Shown: positions 24,629 to 32,076 of the stretch, piece by piece
How positions within the stretch are numbered: position 1 is the first letter of the stretch
Layout: each line of letters begins with the position of its first letter
Assembly (NCBI GenBank): GCA_027307065.1
Contig: DAHUXT010000006.1
Coordinates: 1 to 34,076, forward strand
Direction: 5' to 3'
From: Ktedonobacteria bacterium
GTDB taxonomy: Bacteria; Chloroflexota; Ktedonobacteria; Ktedonobacterales; JADMIN01
Length of the DNA stretch: 34,076 bases
The notes under the pieces: model-generated
The model's input: only the letters and a program-made list of their open reading frames with translations
Database searches by the model: none
Told to the model about the DNA's origin: nothing
Program-made: the position numbers and the translations under genes

Positions 24629-26530
24629 CTAGCTCGCCAGTTCCTGCCACTGCTGGTACAGTTGATCGAGTCGTTCGCGCGCGGCGCCGTAGTCTGTCGC
24701 CAGTATATTGATACGTGCGACATCGGCGGCGCTGCTGGCCTCCGCGAGCGCAGACTCTAGCGCGGCCAGCGCGGACTCTTGCTCGGCGATTTCCAACTCC
24801 ACCTGGTCCACCGTACGCCCTTGTGGCACGGAACGCGCACTACTTTGCTGCGCGACTCGGCGGCCACTCGTCGCCTCTCTGGTAGCCTGAATTGCAGCGG
24901 CATTCTGCGCCTGGGCGCGGCGGGTGCGCCAGGTGGTGTAGTTGCCGACGTGCGACGTGATCGCGCCGTCCTCCAGCATCCAAACTGTTGTCGCAAGGGC
25001 GTCGACGAAGTAGCGATCGTGCGAAACGAAGATCAGCGTGCCGTCATAGGTGGCCATCACCTCTTCGAGCACCTGGCGCGCAGGCAGATCCAGATGGTTT
25101 GTTGGCTCGTCCAGCACCAGGAAATTCGCCCCTTGCAGCGTCAGTTTCGCCAGCGCCAGACGGCTACGCTCGCCACCGCTCAGCGCGCCGATTGGCTTGA
25201 AGACATCATCGCCGCTGAAGAGGAAGCGTCCGAGATAGCCGCGAGCGCCTTCCTCGCTCAGTTGGCTGGCATGGCGAATCTCGTCCAGTAGCGTTGCCCG
25301 TGGGTTGAGATGCTCGTGTGTCTGCGCATAGTAGCCAATCTGCACATTGTGGCCAAGTATCGCGCGTCCCTCCAGTGGCTGAATTTGGCCAATCAACGTG
25401 CGTAGCAGCGTCGTCTTGCCTCCACCGTTGGGACCGATCAGGCCGATGCGCTCGCCGCGTTCCACCTGCGTATCGGCCACCTGTACCCGCACCCCAGCGC
25501 CCCGTGTCCCTGCCTGATACCCAACGACCAGCTTATCGGTCGTCAGCACAATCTGACCCGACTCGATCTGCGCGCCCATGCGGAACTTGAGCGTGCTGGC
25601 GATGGGTGGGCGTTCGAGGCGGTCGAGCTTGTCGAGCATCTTCTGGCGGCCCCGCGCCTCTTTGCTGCGCTGGCCCGCCTTATATCGCCGGACAAATTCC
25701 TCTGTGCGGGCAATGTATTCCTGCTGCGCCTCGTACTCCTTTGCCCAGCGCTCCAGTTTTTCAGCGCGCAGTTGCACATATTTCGTGTAGTTGCCCGGAT
25801 ACACCTCGGCCCGCTGGTGGTCTACCTCGATGGTGCGTTCGGTGACGCGATCGAGAAAGTAGCGGTCGTGCGAGACGACGATGACCGCGCCCTGCCAGGC
25901 GTTGAGATAGCCTTCGAGCCATTCCAGCGCGGCGAGATCGAGGTGATTGGTCGGCTCGTCCAGCAGCAACAACTCAGGTTCCTGGAGCAGAAGCTTGCCA
26001 AGCGCGGCTCGCGTCTGCTGGCCGCCACTCAGGTGCGCTGCGGGCGCGGATTGCTGCTCGCGGGTGAATCCCAGGCCATCCAGCACCTGCTGTACTCGCT
26101 GCTCCAGGGTATAGCCGCCCGCGTGCTCGAAACGTCCCTGCAACTCGGAGTAGCGCTCCAGAATCGCGTTGTAACCGTCGGCATCAGCCAGCACGTCGGT
26201 ATCGCTCATGTGGGCGGCAAGTTTGGTCATCTCGCGCTCCCACGCGTGGATGTGCTCCAACGACGCGAGCATTTCTTCGTAGAGGGTATGGTGCGGCACA
26301 AATTCGGCCACCTGTGGCAGGTAGCCGACCAGTGTGCCCTGCGCGTAGGCAATCTCGCCGCCATCCGGGTCCAGACGTCGCGCGAGCATATTCAGCAGCG
26401 TTGACTTGCCCGCGCCGTTGGGGCCGACAAGGCCAATGCGGTCACGCGCATCAACGCGAAATGAGACGCCTTGCAGAATAAGCTCGGCGCCGTATGACTT
26501 GGTAAGTTCGGTGATGACAGCAATAGACAT
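24629..26530 (-). CDS. ABC-F family ATPase (EttA/Uup-like)
   Basis: A 633-residue protein with two ABC domains and no membrane helices, so a cytoplasmic ABC-F protein that probably acts on the ribosome. Domain 1 has the Walker A GPNGAGKST (about 36-44), signature LSGGQQTRAALGKLLL and LLLDEPTNHLD. Domain 2 has GPNGGGKTT, LSGGERSRLALAKL and LVLDEPTNHLD. Between them is the charged linker expected of the family (GQRSKEARGRQKMLDKLDRLE). A C-terminal coiled coil (about 565-630) resembles that of Uup. Members relieve ribosome stalling or give resistance to ribosome-binding antibiotics; which applies here is unknown. ATG 26530 has no Shine-Dalgarno sequence, and an in-frame TTG at 26569 is possible. 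A small inverted repeat lies right before the start. Confidence 0.92.
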   Translation of the reverse strand: MSIAVITELTKSYGAELILQGVSFRVDARDRIGLVGPNGAGKSTLLNMLARRLDPDGGEIAYAQGTLVGYLPQVAEFVPHHTLYEEMLASLEHIHAWEREMTKLAAHMSDTDVLADADGYNAILERYSELQGRFEHAGGYTLEQRVQQVLDGLGFTREQQSAPAAHLSGGQQTRAALGKLLLQEPELLLLDEPTNHLDLAALEWLEGYLNAWQGAVIVVSHDRYFLDRVTERTIEVDHQRAEVYPGNYTKYVQLRAEKLERWAKEYEAQQEYIARTEEFVRRYKAGQRSKEARGRQKMLDKLDRLERPPIASTLKFRMGAQIESGQIVLTTDKLVVGYQAGTRGAGVRVQVADTQVERGERIGLIGPNGGGKTTLLRTLIGQIQPLEGRAILGHNVQIGYYAQTHEHLNPRATLLDEIRHASQLSEEGARGYLGRFLFSGDDVFKPIGALSGGERSRLALAKLTLQGANFLVLDEPTNHLDLPARQVLEEVMATYDGTLIFVSHDRYFVDALATTVWMLEDGAITSHVGNYTTWRTRRAQAQNAAAIQATREATSGRRVAQQSSARSVPQGRTVDQVELEIAEQESALAALESALAEASSAADVARINILATDYGAARERLDQLYQQWQELAS

Positions 26531-26532
26531 AG

Positions 26533-26544
26533 CACTGTTCAGTG
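26533..26544. repeat. CACTG-TT-CAGTG inverted repeat at the ABC-F start
   Basis: A perfect 5-bp dyad with a 2-base centre lies 3 bases upstream of the ABC-F ATG, where a ribosome-binding site would be expected. It could be an operator or a small RNA hairpin affecting initiation. It is short enough to occur by chance. Confidence 0.4.
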
Positions 26545-26631
26545 TACGACTCGACGCGTGTGGCCGCAAGCATCATTTCTTCTGGGAGAAATCTGCCTGA
26601 TGCCGCGAGATGCTGCACAGGGCTACTCTAT

Positions 26632-26661
26632 TTGGAGTTCCGCGCTCGCCTGCGGTAAAAT
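26632..26661 (+). promoter_or_regulatory. Candidate promoter for the purF operon
   Basis: TTGGAG (26632-26637) and TAAAAT (26656-26661, 5 of 6 to the -10 consensus) are 18 bases apart. The start would be near 26668, about 55 bases upstream of the chosen purF ATG. No purine riboswitch or obvious PurR box was recognised in the short leader. Confidence 0.45.
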
Positions 26662-26723
26662 TGGAGTGGTTCAGACATCTGGTGAAATCGAAATTGAGGC
26701 CAGGGGACGACCAGGAAAGAGGT

Positions 26724-28316
26724 ATGCGCATGCACACCCGCGCGACCAGCGGGCATCCCTTCGTGGGCAGCCGGGCTGGCGGAGAGTCTGCGGTGGCTGA
26801 CGACATGCTGAACGACAACGCTCTCGAGACGCTAGGCGCTATGCGCGACGACATATCAGACCAGACCCTCGACGCCCTGCTCAACGACGAACCAGACCGA
26901 CCACGGGAGGCGTGTGGCGTATTTGGCGTTTTCGCCCCAGGTGAAGACGTCGCCAGACTCACCTTCTTCGCCCTGTTTGCCCTGCAGCACCGTGGGCAAG
27001 AAAGCGCGGGCATCGTGACCGGCGACGGCGAACACCTTCGTCGCCATGTGGAGATGGGCCTCGTCAGCCAGGTCTTCAAAGAACACACGATCCAGAGCCT
27101 CACGGGCCATGTTGCCATTGGCCACACGCGTTACTCCACGACGGGCAGCACACGCATCGAGAATGCTCAGCCTGTCTCTATGACCAGTGACCTCGGCGAA
27201 TTCGCTCTGGCGCACAATGGCAATCTCACCAATACGCTCACCCTTCGCGCGCGTCTGCTGGCCGATGGCGAGAAGATGAACTCCACCAGCGATACCGAGC
27301 TGATCGCGATGTTGCTGGCGCGAGCGCCCGGCAAGACATACGTGGAAAAGCTGCAGTCGGTGATGCCGCAACTGGAGGGCGCATACAGCCTTGTGCTGCT
27401 GACGCCCACCGAGGTGATAGGCATCCGCGATCCCCACGGGGTTCGCCCGCTGACGTTGGGACGGTTGAAGAATCATTGGGTTATCGCATCCGAAACGTGC
27501 GCCATCGAGACCGTCGGCGGCGAGTCGGTGCGCGATGTCGAGCCGGGCGAGGTCGTCGTCATCAGCGATGACGGCCCCGACGGCATGCAATCATATGTGG
27601 GCCAGAAGTCCGAAGGGATGGCGGCTTGCCTCTTCGAATACATCTACTTTGCCCGGCCTGATAGCACCATCAACAACCGTTCGCTCTACCTGGCCCGCCA
27701 GCGCATGGGCGCGCAACTTGCCAAGGAGTTTCCGGTTCCGGCCGACGTGGTGATTCCGGTGCCCGATTCGGCGTCACCTGCTGCCGCGGGATATGCCGCC
27801 GCGCGTCTGCTCCCCTTCGCCGATGGCCTCATCAAGAACCGTTATATCGGCAGAACGTTCATTCAGCCGGATCAGAACCTGCGCCAGCTTGGCGTCAAGT
27901 TGAAGTTCAACGCGATGAGCGCGGTGCTCAAGGGCAAGCGTGTCGTGATGATCGACGACAGCATCGTGCGTGGCACGACGGTGAAGCCGCTGGTCAAGTT
28001 GTTGCGCGATGCGGGCGCGGTCGAGGTGCATCTCGGTGTCACATCGGCGCCGTTCCGCTTTCCCTGCTATCTGGGGCTGGATGTTGCCCGCCGGTCCGAG
28101 TTGATCGCGGCAAAGCTGGAAGACTCAGCGGCTATCGCGCGCGAAGTTGGCGCCGATAGCCTGCATTATCTCAGCCTGGACGGTCTGGTCGCGGCGATCG
28201 ATCTGCCACGCTCGACGTTCTGCATGGGCTGCTTCACCGGCCACTATCCCGTGCCGGTCGATATGGATGAGAGCGATAAGTTCGCGCTGGAGCCCGCGAC
28301 GACCGGAAGCCACTAG
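26724..28316 (+). CDS. purF: Amidophosphoribosyltransferase
   Basis: Catalyses the committed purine step, PRPP plus glutamine to 5-phosphoribosylamine. In REACGVFGV, Cys64 (codon 26913-26915) should become the N-terminal nucleophile after propeptide removal, as in the Bacillus-type enzyme. ALQHRGQESAGI and GHTRYSTTG follow in the glutaminase domain. VVMIDDSIVRGTT is the PRPP loop. Cys residues in AACLFEYIYFARPDS, FRFPCYLGLDV and STFCMGCFTGHYPV match the four [4Fe-4S] ligands of the Bacillus enzyme. Either ATG 26724 or 26730 has a usable AGGAAAGAGG upstream. Both give a propeptide of about 60 residues, far longer than the 11 of Bacillus subtilis; internal ATGs at codons 28 and 40 lack clear sites. 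First gene of purF-roadblock-purM-purN. Confidence 0.93.
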   Translation: MRMHTRATSGHPFVGSRAGGESAVADDMLNDNALETLGAMRDDISDQTLDALLNDEPDRPREACGVFGVFAPGEDVARLTFFALFALQHRGQESAGIVTGDGEHLRRHVEMGLVSQVFKEHTIQSLTGHVAIGHTRYSTTGSTRIENAQPVSMTSDLGEFALAHNGNLTNTLTLRARLLADGEKMNSTSDTELIAMLLARAPGKTYVEKLQSVMPQLEGAYSLVLLTPTEVIGIRDPHGVRPLTLGRLKNHWVIASETCAIETVGGESVRDVEPGEVVVISDDGPDGMQSYVGQKSEGMAACLFEYIYFARPDSTINNRSLYLARQRMGAQLAKEFPVPADVVIPVPDSASPAAAGYAAARLLPFADGLIKNRYIGRTFIQPDQNLRQLGVKLKFNAMSAVLKGKRVVMIDDSIVRGTTVKPLVKLLRDAGAVEVHLGVTSAPFRFPCYLGLDVARRSELIAAKLEDSAAIAREVGADSLHYLSLDGLVAAIDLPRSTFCMGCFTGHYPVPVDMDESDKFALEPATTGSH

Positions 28317-28388
28317 CGATATCGTCACATGCTTTCGATATATGCTGGCGAGCGGACATCATCTATTGTGCGAAAAGAGGGGCTGCAG

Positions 28389-28754
28389 ATGGCAAGCCTG
28401 CGCGATGTGCTGGGGCGAGTGCTGACGGTGCCGGGCGTACAGGCCACGGTGTTGGTTGGCCGTGAAGGTTTGCCCATCGAGCTGGCTGGTCGCGGCGATC
28501 CGCGCTTTCTGGAGGCGTTGGGCGCGTTGGGCGCGAGCGCACTGGGCACGGCGGAGGCGCTGGGGCGGGAGCTCGGCCAGAGCTTTACCATTGGCACGAT
28601 CTGCGAGTTCGACCACGCGCTAGTGACTGTCGAGCCGCTCGGCGACTATGCAGCTGTCGTCACACTGGCGGAGAGCGCGGCCAGTCTCGGGCGGGTGCGG
28701 CACACCGTGCGTGCCAGCGCCGACGAACTCTTGCGACTGCTTGATATGCGCTAA
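28389..28754 (+). CDS. Roadblock/LC7 domain protein
   Basis: A 121-residue single-domain protein. LRDVLGRVLTVPGVQATVLVGREGLPIE is the first helix-strand unit of the Roadblock/LC7 fold, followed by helix AEALGRELGQSF, the strand pair TICEFDHALVTVEPLGDYAAVVTLAE and the final helix. Bacterial members often partner with small Ras-like GTPases (MglB with MglA) or act as dimeric scaffolds; no GTPase gene is in the window. ATG 28389 is chosen because GAGGGG lies 6-7 bases upstream and the length fits. An ATG at 28329 would add 20 non-conserved residues. It lies 72 bases after purF and 24 before purM on the same strand, so it is probably in the purine transcript. Confidence 0.85.
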   Translation: MASLRDVLGRVLTVPGVQATVLVGREGLPIELAGRGDPRFLEALGALGASALGTAEALGRELGQSFTIGTICEFDHALVTVEPLGDYAAVVTLAESAASLGRVRHTVRASADELLRLLDMR

Positions 28755-28778
28755 ACAGCGCCCACGGGAGAAGAATGC

Positions 28779-29813
28779 ATGACGCAGTCGGCTGAGGCGT
28801 ATGCCAACGCGGGCGTAAATCTCGATGCCGCCGATGCGGCGAAAAAGGCGATGCGTACCGCCATCAGGTCGACGCATGGGCCACAGGTGCTCGGCGCAAT
28901 GGGCGGCTTCGGCGGACTCTTTGCGCTGGATACCAGCGGAATGCGCGAGCCGGTGCTCGTCTCGTCCATCGATGGTGTTGGCACCAAGCTCAAGATTGCT
29001 TTCGCGCTCAACCGCCACGAATCCGTCGGCGCTGATCTGGTCAACCACTGCATTGACGACATCCTGGTCTGCGGCGCGCGTCCGCTCTTCTTCCTCGACT
29101 ACCTTGCCCTCGGCGCGATGGATGCGGCCCAGGCGACCGCTGTGGTCAATGGCGTGGCGTCGGCGTGCCGCGAGGCGGAGTGCGCGCTGATTGGCGGCGA
29201 GACGGCGGCGATGCCTGGATTCTACACGCCGGGCGAATACGACCTCGCCGGGTGCATCGTCGGCCTGGCCGAGCGTGACCATCTGGTGAGCGGGGAGCAC
29301 ATTCAGGCGGGCGATGTGGTGATTGGCCTGCCGTCACTGGGCCTGCACACCAACGGCTATTCGCTGGCGCGCGCGGTCTTTGCCAATGCTGATCTCAACG
29401 CGTCAGTGCCCGAACTGGGCCGTTCGCTCGGCGACGAACTGCTGCAGCCGCACCGCTCGTATCTGCGCGAGGTGCTGCCCCTTGTGGATGCTGGCGTGGT
29501 GGCAGGAATGGCGCATATTACCGGAGGCGGCCTGGTCGAGAATCTCCCGCGTGTCGTGCCTGAGGGCCTCACCGTTCGACTCGATGCGACGACCTGGGAC
29601 ATCCTGCCGATCTTCCGGATGATTCAGCGCGAGGGGAACGTCAGTTGGGGCGAGATGCAGCGCGTCTTCAACCTCGGACTTGGCTTCCTCATCTTCTGTC
29701 GCTCTGAGCACGAGGCGCAGGTATTGGCGCAGACGGCAAATGCTGGCGGGCGGCGCGTGGGCGGTGTGACCACGGATACGGGCGTTCGTGTGGTGGTCGA
29801 AGGGATAGCATGA
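28779..29813 (+). CDS. purM: Phosphoribosylformylglycinamidine cyclo-ligase (AIR synthetase)
   Basis: ATP-dependent ring closure of formylglycinamidine ribonucleotide to aminoimidazole ribonucleotide. The 344-residue length is normal. YANAGVNLDAADAAKKAM is the N-terminal family motif. LVSSIDGVGTKLKIA and DLVNHCIDDILVCGARPLFFLDY form the ATP-binding and dimer core, and GGETAAMPGFY is diagnostic. VIGLPSLGLHTNGYSLAR and HITGGGLVENLPRV mark the second half. ATG 28779 has GGGAGAAG upstream. Its stop overlaps the purN start as ATGA. Confidence 0.96.
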   Translation: MTQSAEAYANAGVNLDAADAAKKAMRTAIRSTHGPQVLGAMGGFGGLFALDTSGMREPVLVSSIDGVGTKLKIAFALNRHESVGADLVNHCIDDILVCGARPLFFLDYLALGAMDAAQATAVVNGVASACREAECALIGGETAAMPGFYTPGEYDLAGCIVGLAERDHLVSGEHIQAGDVVIGLPSLGLHTNGYSLARAVFANADLNASVPELGRSLGDELLQPHRSYLREVLPLVDAGVVAGMAHITGGGLVENLPRVVPEGLTVRLDATTWDILPIFRMIQREGNVSWGEMQRVFNLGLGFLIFCRSEHEAQVLAQTANAGGRRVGGVTTDTGVRVVVEGIA

Positions 29814-30463
29814 ACGAAGAGCAGTCAGATACCCCGGCAATCGCGGTGCTGGTTTCGGGGCGAGGGAGCAACCTCGACGCGATCTTTCGCGCCATTGAAC
29901 AGGGTGACCTGCATGCGCGAGTCGCGCTCGTCATTTCCAGCCGGGCCGATGCGCCCGCGCTCGATATTGCCCGACAGCACGGAGCCGACACAGTAGTGGT
30001 CGCGCCCAAGTCATACGGATCGAGGGCTGAGGCTGGAGCGGCCATCATCGCCGCGCTCACCGCCGCTCAGGTTGACGCTATCGCCCTGGCGGGATTCAAG
30101 CCGATTCTGGATGCCAGCGTCATCGAGGCATATCCCGACCGCATTCTGAACGTTCATCCATCGCTGCTCCCGGCCTTTGCGGGTGGGATGGCTCCCAGGC
30201 CACAGGCCGACGCGCTGGCGGCTGGTGTCAAGCTGAGTGGCTGTACGGTGCATATCGTGACGGCCGATGTCGACGCTGGGCCAATCGTTGCTCAGGCTGC
30301 CGTGCCCGTGCTGGAGGACGACACGGTCGAGACGCTCTCGGCGCGCATCCTCGTCGAGGAGCATCGCCTGCTGCCGCTCACGCTCGAATGGCTGCTCTCA
30401 GGTCGGCTTCAGATAGAGGATGGTCGTGCCCGGCTCGCGCCGGATACCGTGAGCGCCCACTAG
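29810..30463 (+). CDS. purN: Phosphoribosylglycinamide formyltransferase
   Basis: Transfers the formyl group from 10-formyltetrahydrofolate to GAR. The 217-residue protein has the N-terminal VLVSGRGSNLDAI phosphate loop, the catalytic Asn-x-His in ILNVHPSLLPAF, GCTVHIVTADVDAGPIVAQ with the catalytic Asp, and a C-terminal HRLLPLTLEWLLSGRL helix. GGMAPRPQADAL after the PSLLPAF loop is slightly different from the usual GLHAQRQAL type but keeps the length. Coupled to purM by the ATGA overlap (29810-29813). The 207-base spacer to the next gene holds no clear terminator. Confidence 0.94.
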   Translation: MNEEQSDTPAIAVLVSGRGSNLDAIFRAIEQGDLHARVALVISSRADAPALDIARQHGADTVVVAPKSYGSRAEAGAAIIAALTAAQVDAIALAGFKPILDASVIEAYPDRILNVHPSLLPAFAGGMAPRPQADALAAGVKLSGCTVHIVTADVDAGPIVAQAAVPVLEDDTVETLSARILVEEHRLLPLTLEWLLSGRLQIEDGRARLAPDTVSAH

Positions 30464-30670
30464 AACGGCTCTCGGCACGTCATACGTGTTCCCGCATATC
30501 TCTCGTCGCGTCGCCCAGAGTTGGTCTGACTAGGTCACAAAGCACTGTCGTAGTTTGGCGAATGCAGAGAACGCGACTGCAGGGTCAGCGTGGATATCGA
30601 CCCACATACGCCACAGCACACGTGGTAACAAGCATACTGGCAGGTTCGTTGGCTGCGGAGGACGACAGCG

Positions 30671-30934
30671 ATGAAATTTATGCCGAACGAGTTGAATGGA
30701 GGGCAGAATGTCACCCTCGGATTCACAGCTGCGGAGGCGTTGGTGCTCTTCGAGTTGTTAGCTCGCTGGGAGGAGACCGACGCGGCCTGTGTTCCGCTCG
30801 AACATCAGGCGGAATACCGGGTGCTATGGAACACGCTGGCTATGTTGGAGAGAATACTAGCCGAACCGTTCATGCCCGATTACCAAGACTGGCTCGACCG
30901 GGCGCGAGAACTTGTGCGCGACAAGGAGGAGTAG
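30671..30934 (+). CDS. Small helical hypothetical protein
   Basis: 87 residues, not recognised. Mostly predicted helix with many Leu, Glu and Trp residues (EALVLFELLARWEETD, LWNTLAMLERILAE, WLDRARELVRDKEE); no membrane segment or signal peptide. ATG 30671 has GGAG about 10 bases upstream; ATG 30680 is an alternative. It follows purN by about 200 bases, and whether it shares that transcript is unclear. A real gene is favoured over a competing longer frame across the same region because of its ribosome site and clean coding composition. Confidence 0.6.
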   Translation: MKFMPNELNGGQNVTLGFTAAEALVLFELLARWEETDAACVPLEHQAEYRVLWNTLAMLERILAEPFMPDYQDWLDRARELVRDKEE

Positions 30935-31055
30935 ACGCGCGATGATAGTCGTTGCCTGCGTGCCCAGTATCGGGCAGCGTTTGCGGGTCTATCACACGAC
31001 GGTTTGAGGCGACCGGGCATCACAACGCACAATCATAGCCATCCTGTGAGATAGC

Positions 31056-31091
31056 AAAAAGCCGGTTCCCCTGATTCAGGAGAAACCGGCT
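31056..31091 (-). terminator. Rho-independent terminator of the RRM gene
   Basis: On the minus strand AGCCGGTT and AACCGGCT form an 8-bp stem. An inner CCTGA/TCAGG stem lies around a single-base loop, and TTTTT follows at 31060-31056. This is an excellent intrinsic terminator about 55 bases past the stop at 31147. Confidence 0.9.
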
Positions 31092-31146
31092 CGCGCGATC
31101 CGACAAGCCAATCATCAGCGAACGGATCGAACACTACTGGTGTTGT

Positions 31147-31617
31147 CTACCAGCGGTCGCTACGTCCACGGCTGCCAGCATCGTAGCCGTTGTCGTCGTA
31201 GCCGCCACGGCCACCGCCACGACTGCCATATCCGCCGCCGTAGCCGCCACCGCCGTACCCGCCGCGATCGCCACCGCGACCACCGCCACGGCCACCGCGA
31301 TCTCCGCCGCCGTAGCCACCGCCACCGCCGCCATAACCGCCGCCGCCGCCGTAGCCACCGCCACGCTCAGCACGAGGCTGGGCCTCGTTCACACGAATCG
31401 TGCGGTTGCCGAGCATAGTGCCGTTGAGCGCCTGAATGGCGTTGTGCGCCTGCGCATCGTCCGACATCTCGACGAACCCAAAACCCTTGCTCTGACCGGT
31501 GGCGCGGTCCATAATCACCGCGGCATCCAAAACTTCACCAAACGCGCTAAAGAGCTGCGCAAGCTGCTGATTGTCCGTGTTGTAGGGCAAATTGCCTACG
31601 TAAATCCTGGTGGCCAC
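31147..31617 (-). CDS. RRM-domain RNA-binding protein with Gly/Arg-rich tail
   Basis: 156 residues. One RNA recognition motif (about 4-80) with RNP2 IYVGNL at 5-10 and RNP1 KGFGFVEM at 44-51, keeping the aromatic residues that stack on RNA. A tail of about 70 residues is rich in Gly, Tyr, Arg and Asp (RGGGYGGGG type), like eukaryotic and cyanobacterial cold-induced glycine-rich RNA-binding proteins. Likely a cytoplasmic RNA chaperone or mRNA regulator. GTG 31617 has AAGGAG 5 bases upstream. It has its own terminator, and a hairpin (31640-31656) lies in its leader just before the ribosome site. Cold regulation is possible but not shown. Confidence 0.93.
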   Translation of the reverse strand: MATRIYVGNLPYNTDNQQLAQLFSAFGEVLDAAVIMDRATGQSKGFGFVEMSDDAQAHNAIQALNGTMLGNRTIRVNEAQPRAERGGGYGGGGGYGGGGGGYGGGDRGGRGGGRGGDRGGYGGGGYGGGYGSRGGGRGGYDDNGYDAGSRGRSDRW

Positions 31618-31639
31618 TAGGCTCCTTCAGTCCTCATGC

Positions 31640-31656
31640 CTGGCCGGGGAGGCCAG
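31640..31656 (-). promoter_or_regulatory. Leader hairpin upstream of the RRM gene
   Basis: CTGGCC (31640-31645) pairs with GGCCAG (31651-31656) around a 5-base loop. On the minus strand it lies 23 bases upstream of the GTG at 31617 and close to the AAGGAG site. It could act as an RNA structure affecting translation or message stability. Confidence 0.45.
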
Positions 31657-32013
31657 CTTTCTCAAAAACAAACTCTACCAACTCGCTCGTGGCGCCGTTC
31701 TACGGACGCTCCGGCACTCAACGCGGAGGAACCATCTCTGCCTGAAAGCCACCGGGGAAACCGTGTCAGTTCACCAACTTCCCCATTGTATCTCGCAGCG
31801 ATGTCAATCCGCAAGTCAGCATTGGAATTGCCCTCGTGCCACGCCTGGCAACACTGCAATTTCCGTGCCGGATTCCGCCTGAGTTTCGTATCTGGCGTAT
31901 ACTGCGAATGTTTTGCTACCGTCACCACGTCCATAGCGCAACGTGAATGTCATCGGCAAACACCATCGGTACAAGCCGTTTTCGGTGGCAGTCCAGCGCT
32001 GAAACGGTGCCCA

Positions 32014-32061
32014 ATGTGGATATGTGGATATGTGGATATGTGGATATGTGGATATGTGGAT
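32014..32061 (+). repeat. Six perfect tandem ATGTGGAT octamers
   Basis: Copies lie at 32014-32021, 32022-32029, 32030-32037, 32038-32045, 32046-32053 and 32054-32061 without mismatch. A seventh, degenerate copy (ATGAGGAG, 32062-32069) supplies the AGGAG ribosome-binding site of the gene at 32077. Each copy contains TGTGGATAT, the complement of which, ATATCCACA, matches the DnaA box TTATCCACA at 8 of 9 positions. Perfect short repeats of this kind can change copy number by slippage. Confidence 0.92.
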
Positions 32062-32076
32062 ATGAGGAGCTGATTT

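Larger units (their letters stand above)
31618..32076. other. Gene-free divergent intergenic region
   Basis: The 459 bases between the RRM gene (-) and the agmatinase-like gene (+) have no convincing coding frame. They hold the leader hairpin of the RRM gene (31640-31656), a TATACT sequence at 31898-31903 that could be a plus-strand -10 but lacks a good -35, and the octamer array at 32014-32061. The middle part shows nothing recognisable. Confidence 0.7.

Noticed and set aside
30476-30488. CACGT-CAT-ACGTG inverted repeat just after purN
   Set aside because: Short, with no T-run and no evidence for a terminator or operator; likely chance.
30388-30945. A 185-codon plus-strand frame overlapping the end of purN and the small gene at 30671
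   Set aside because: It overlaps purN and the 30671 gene in another frame, has Arg/Ser-rich composition and no start signal.
31134-31373. An Ala/Val-rich minus-strand frame inside the RRM gene
   Set aside because: It is an alternate-frame reading of the glycine-codon repeats of the RRM tail.
32014-32061. The octamer array as a CRISPR or as the chromosomal origin
   Set aside because: There are no spacers, so it is not a CRISPR. Origin function is not claimed because no replication genes or A+T-rich unwinding region adjoin it; only a possible DnaA-binding role is raised.
31636-32073. A plus-strand frame through the RRM-agmatinase spacer ending in an MWICGYVD repeat
   Set aside because: The repeated peptide is just the translation of the octamer array; the rest has no coding character or ribosome site.
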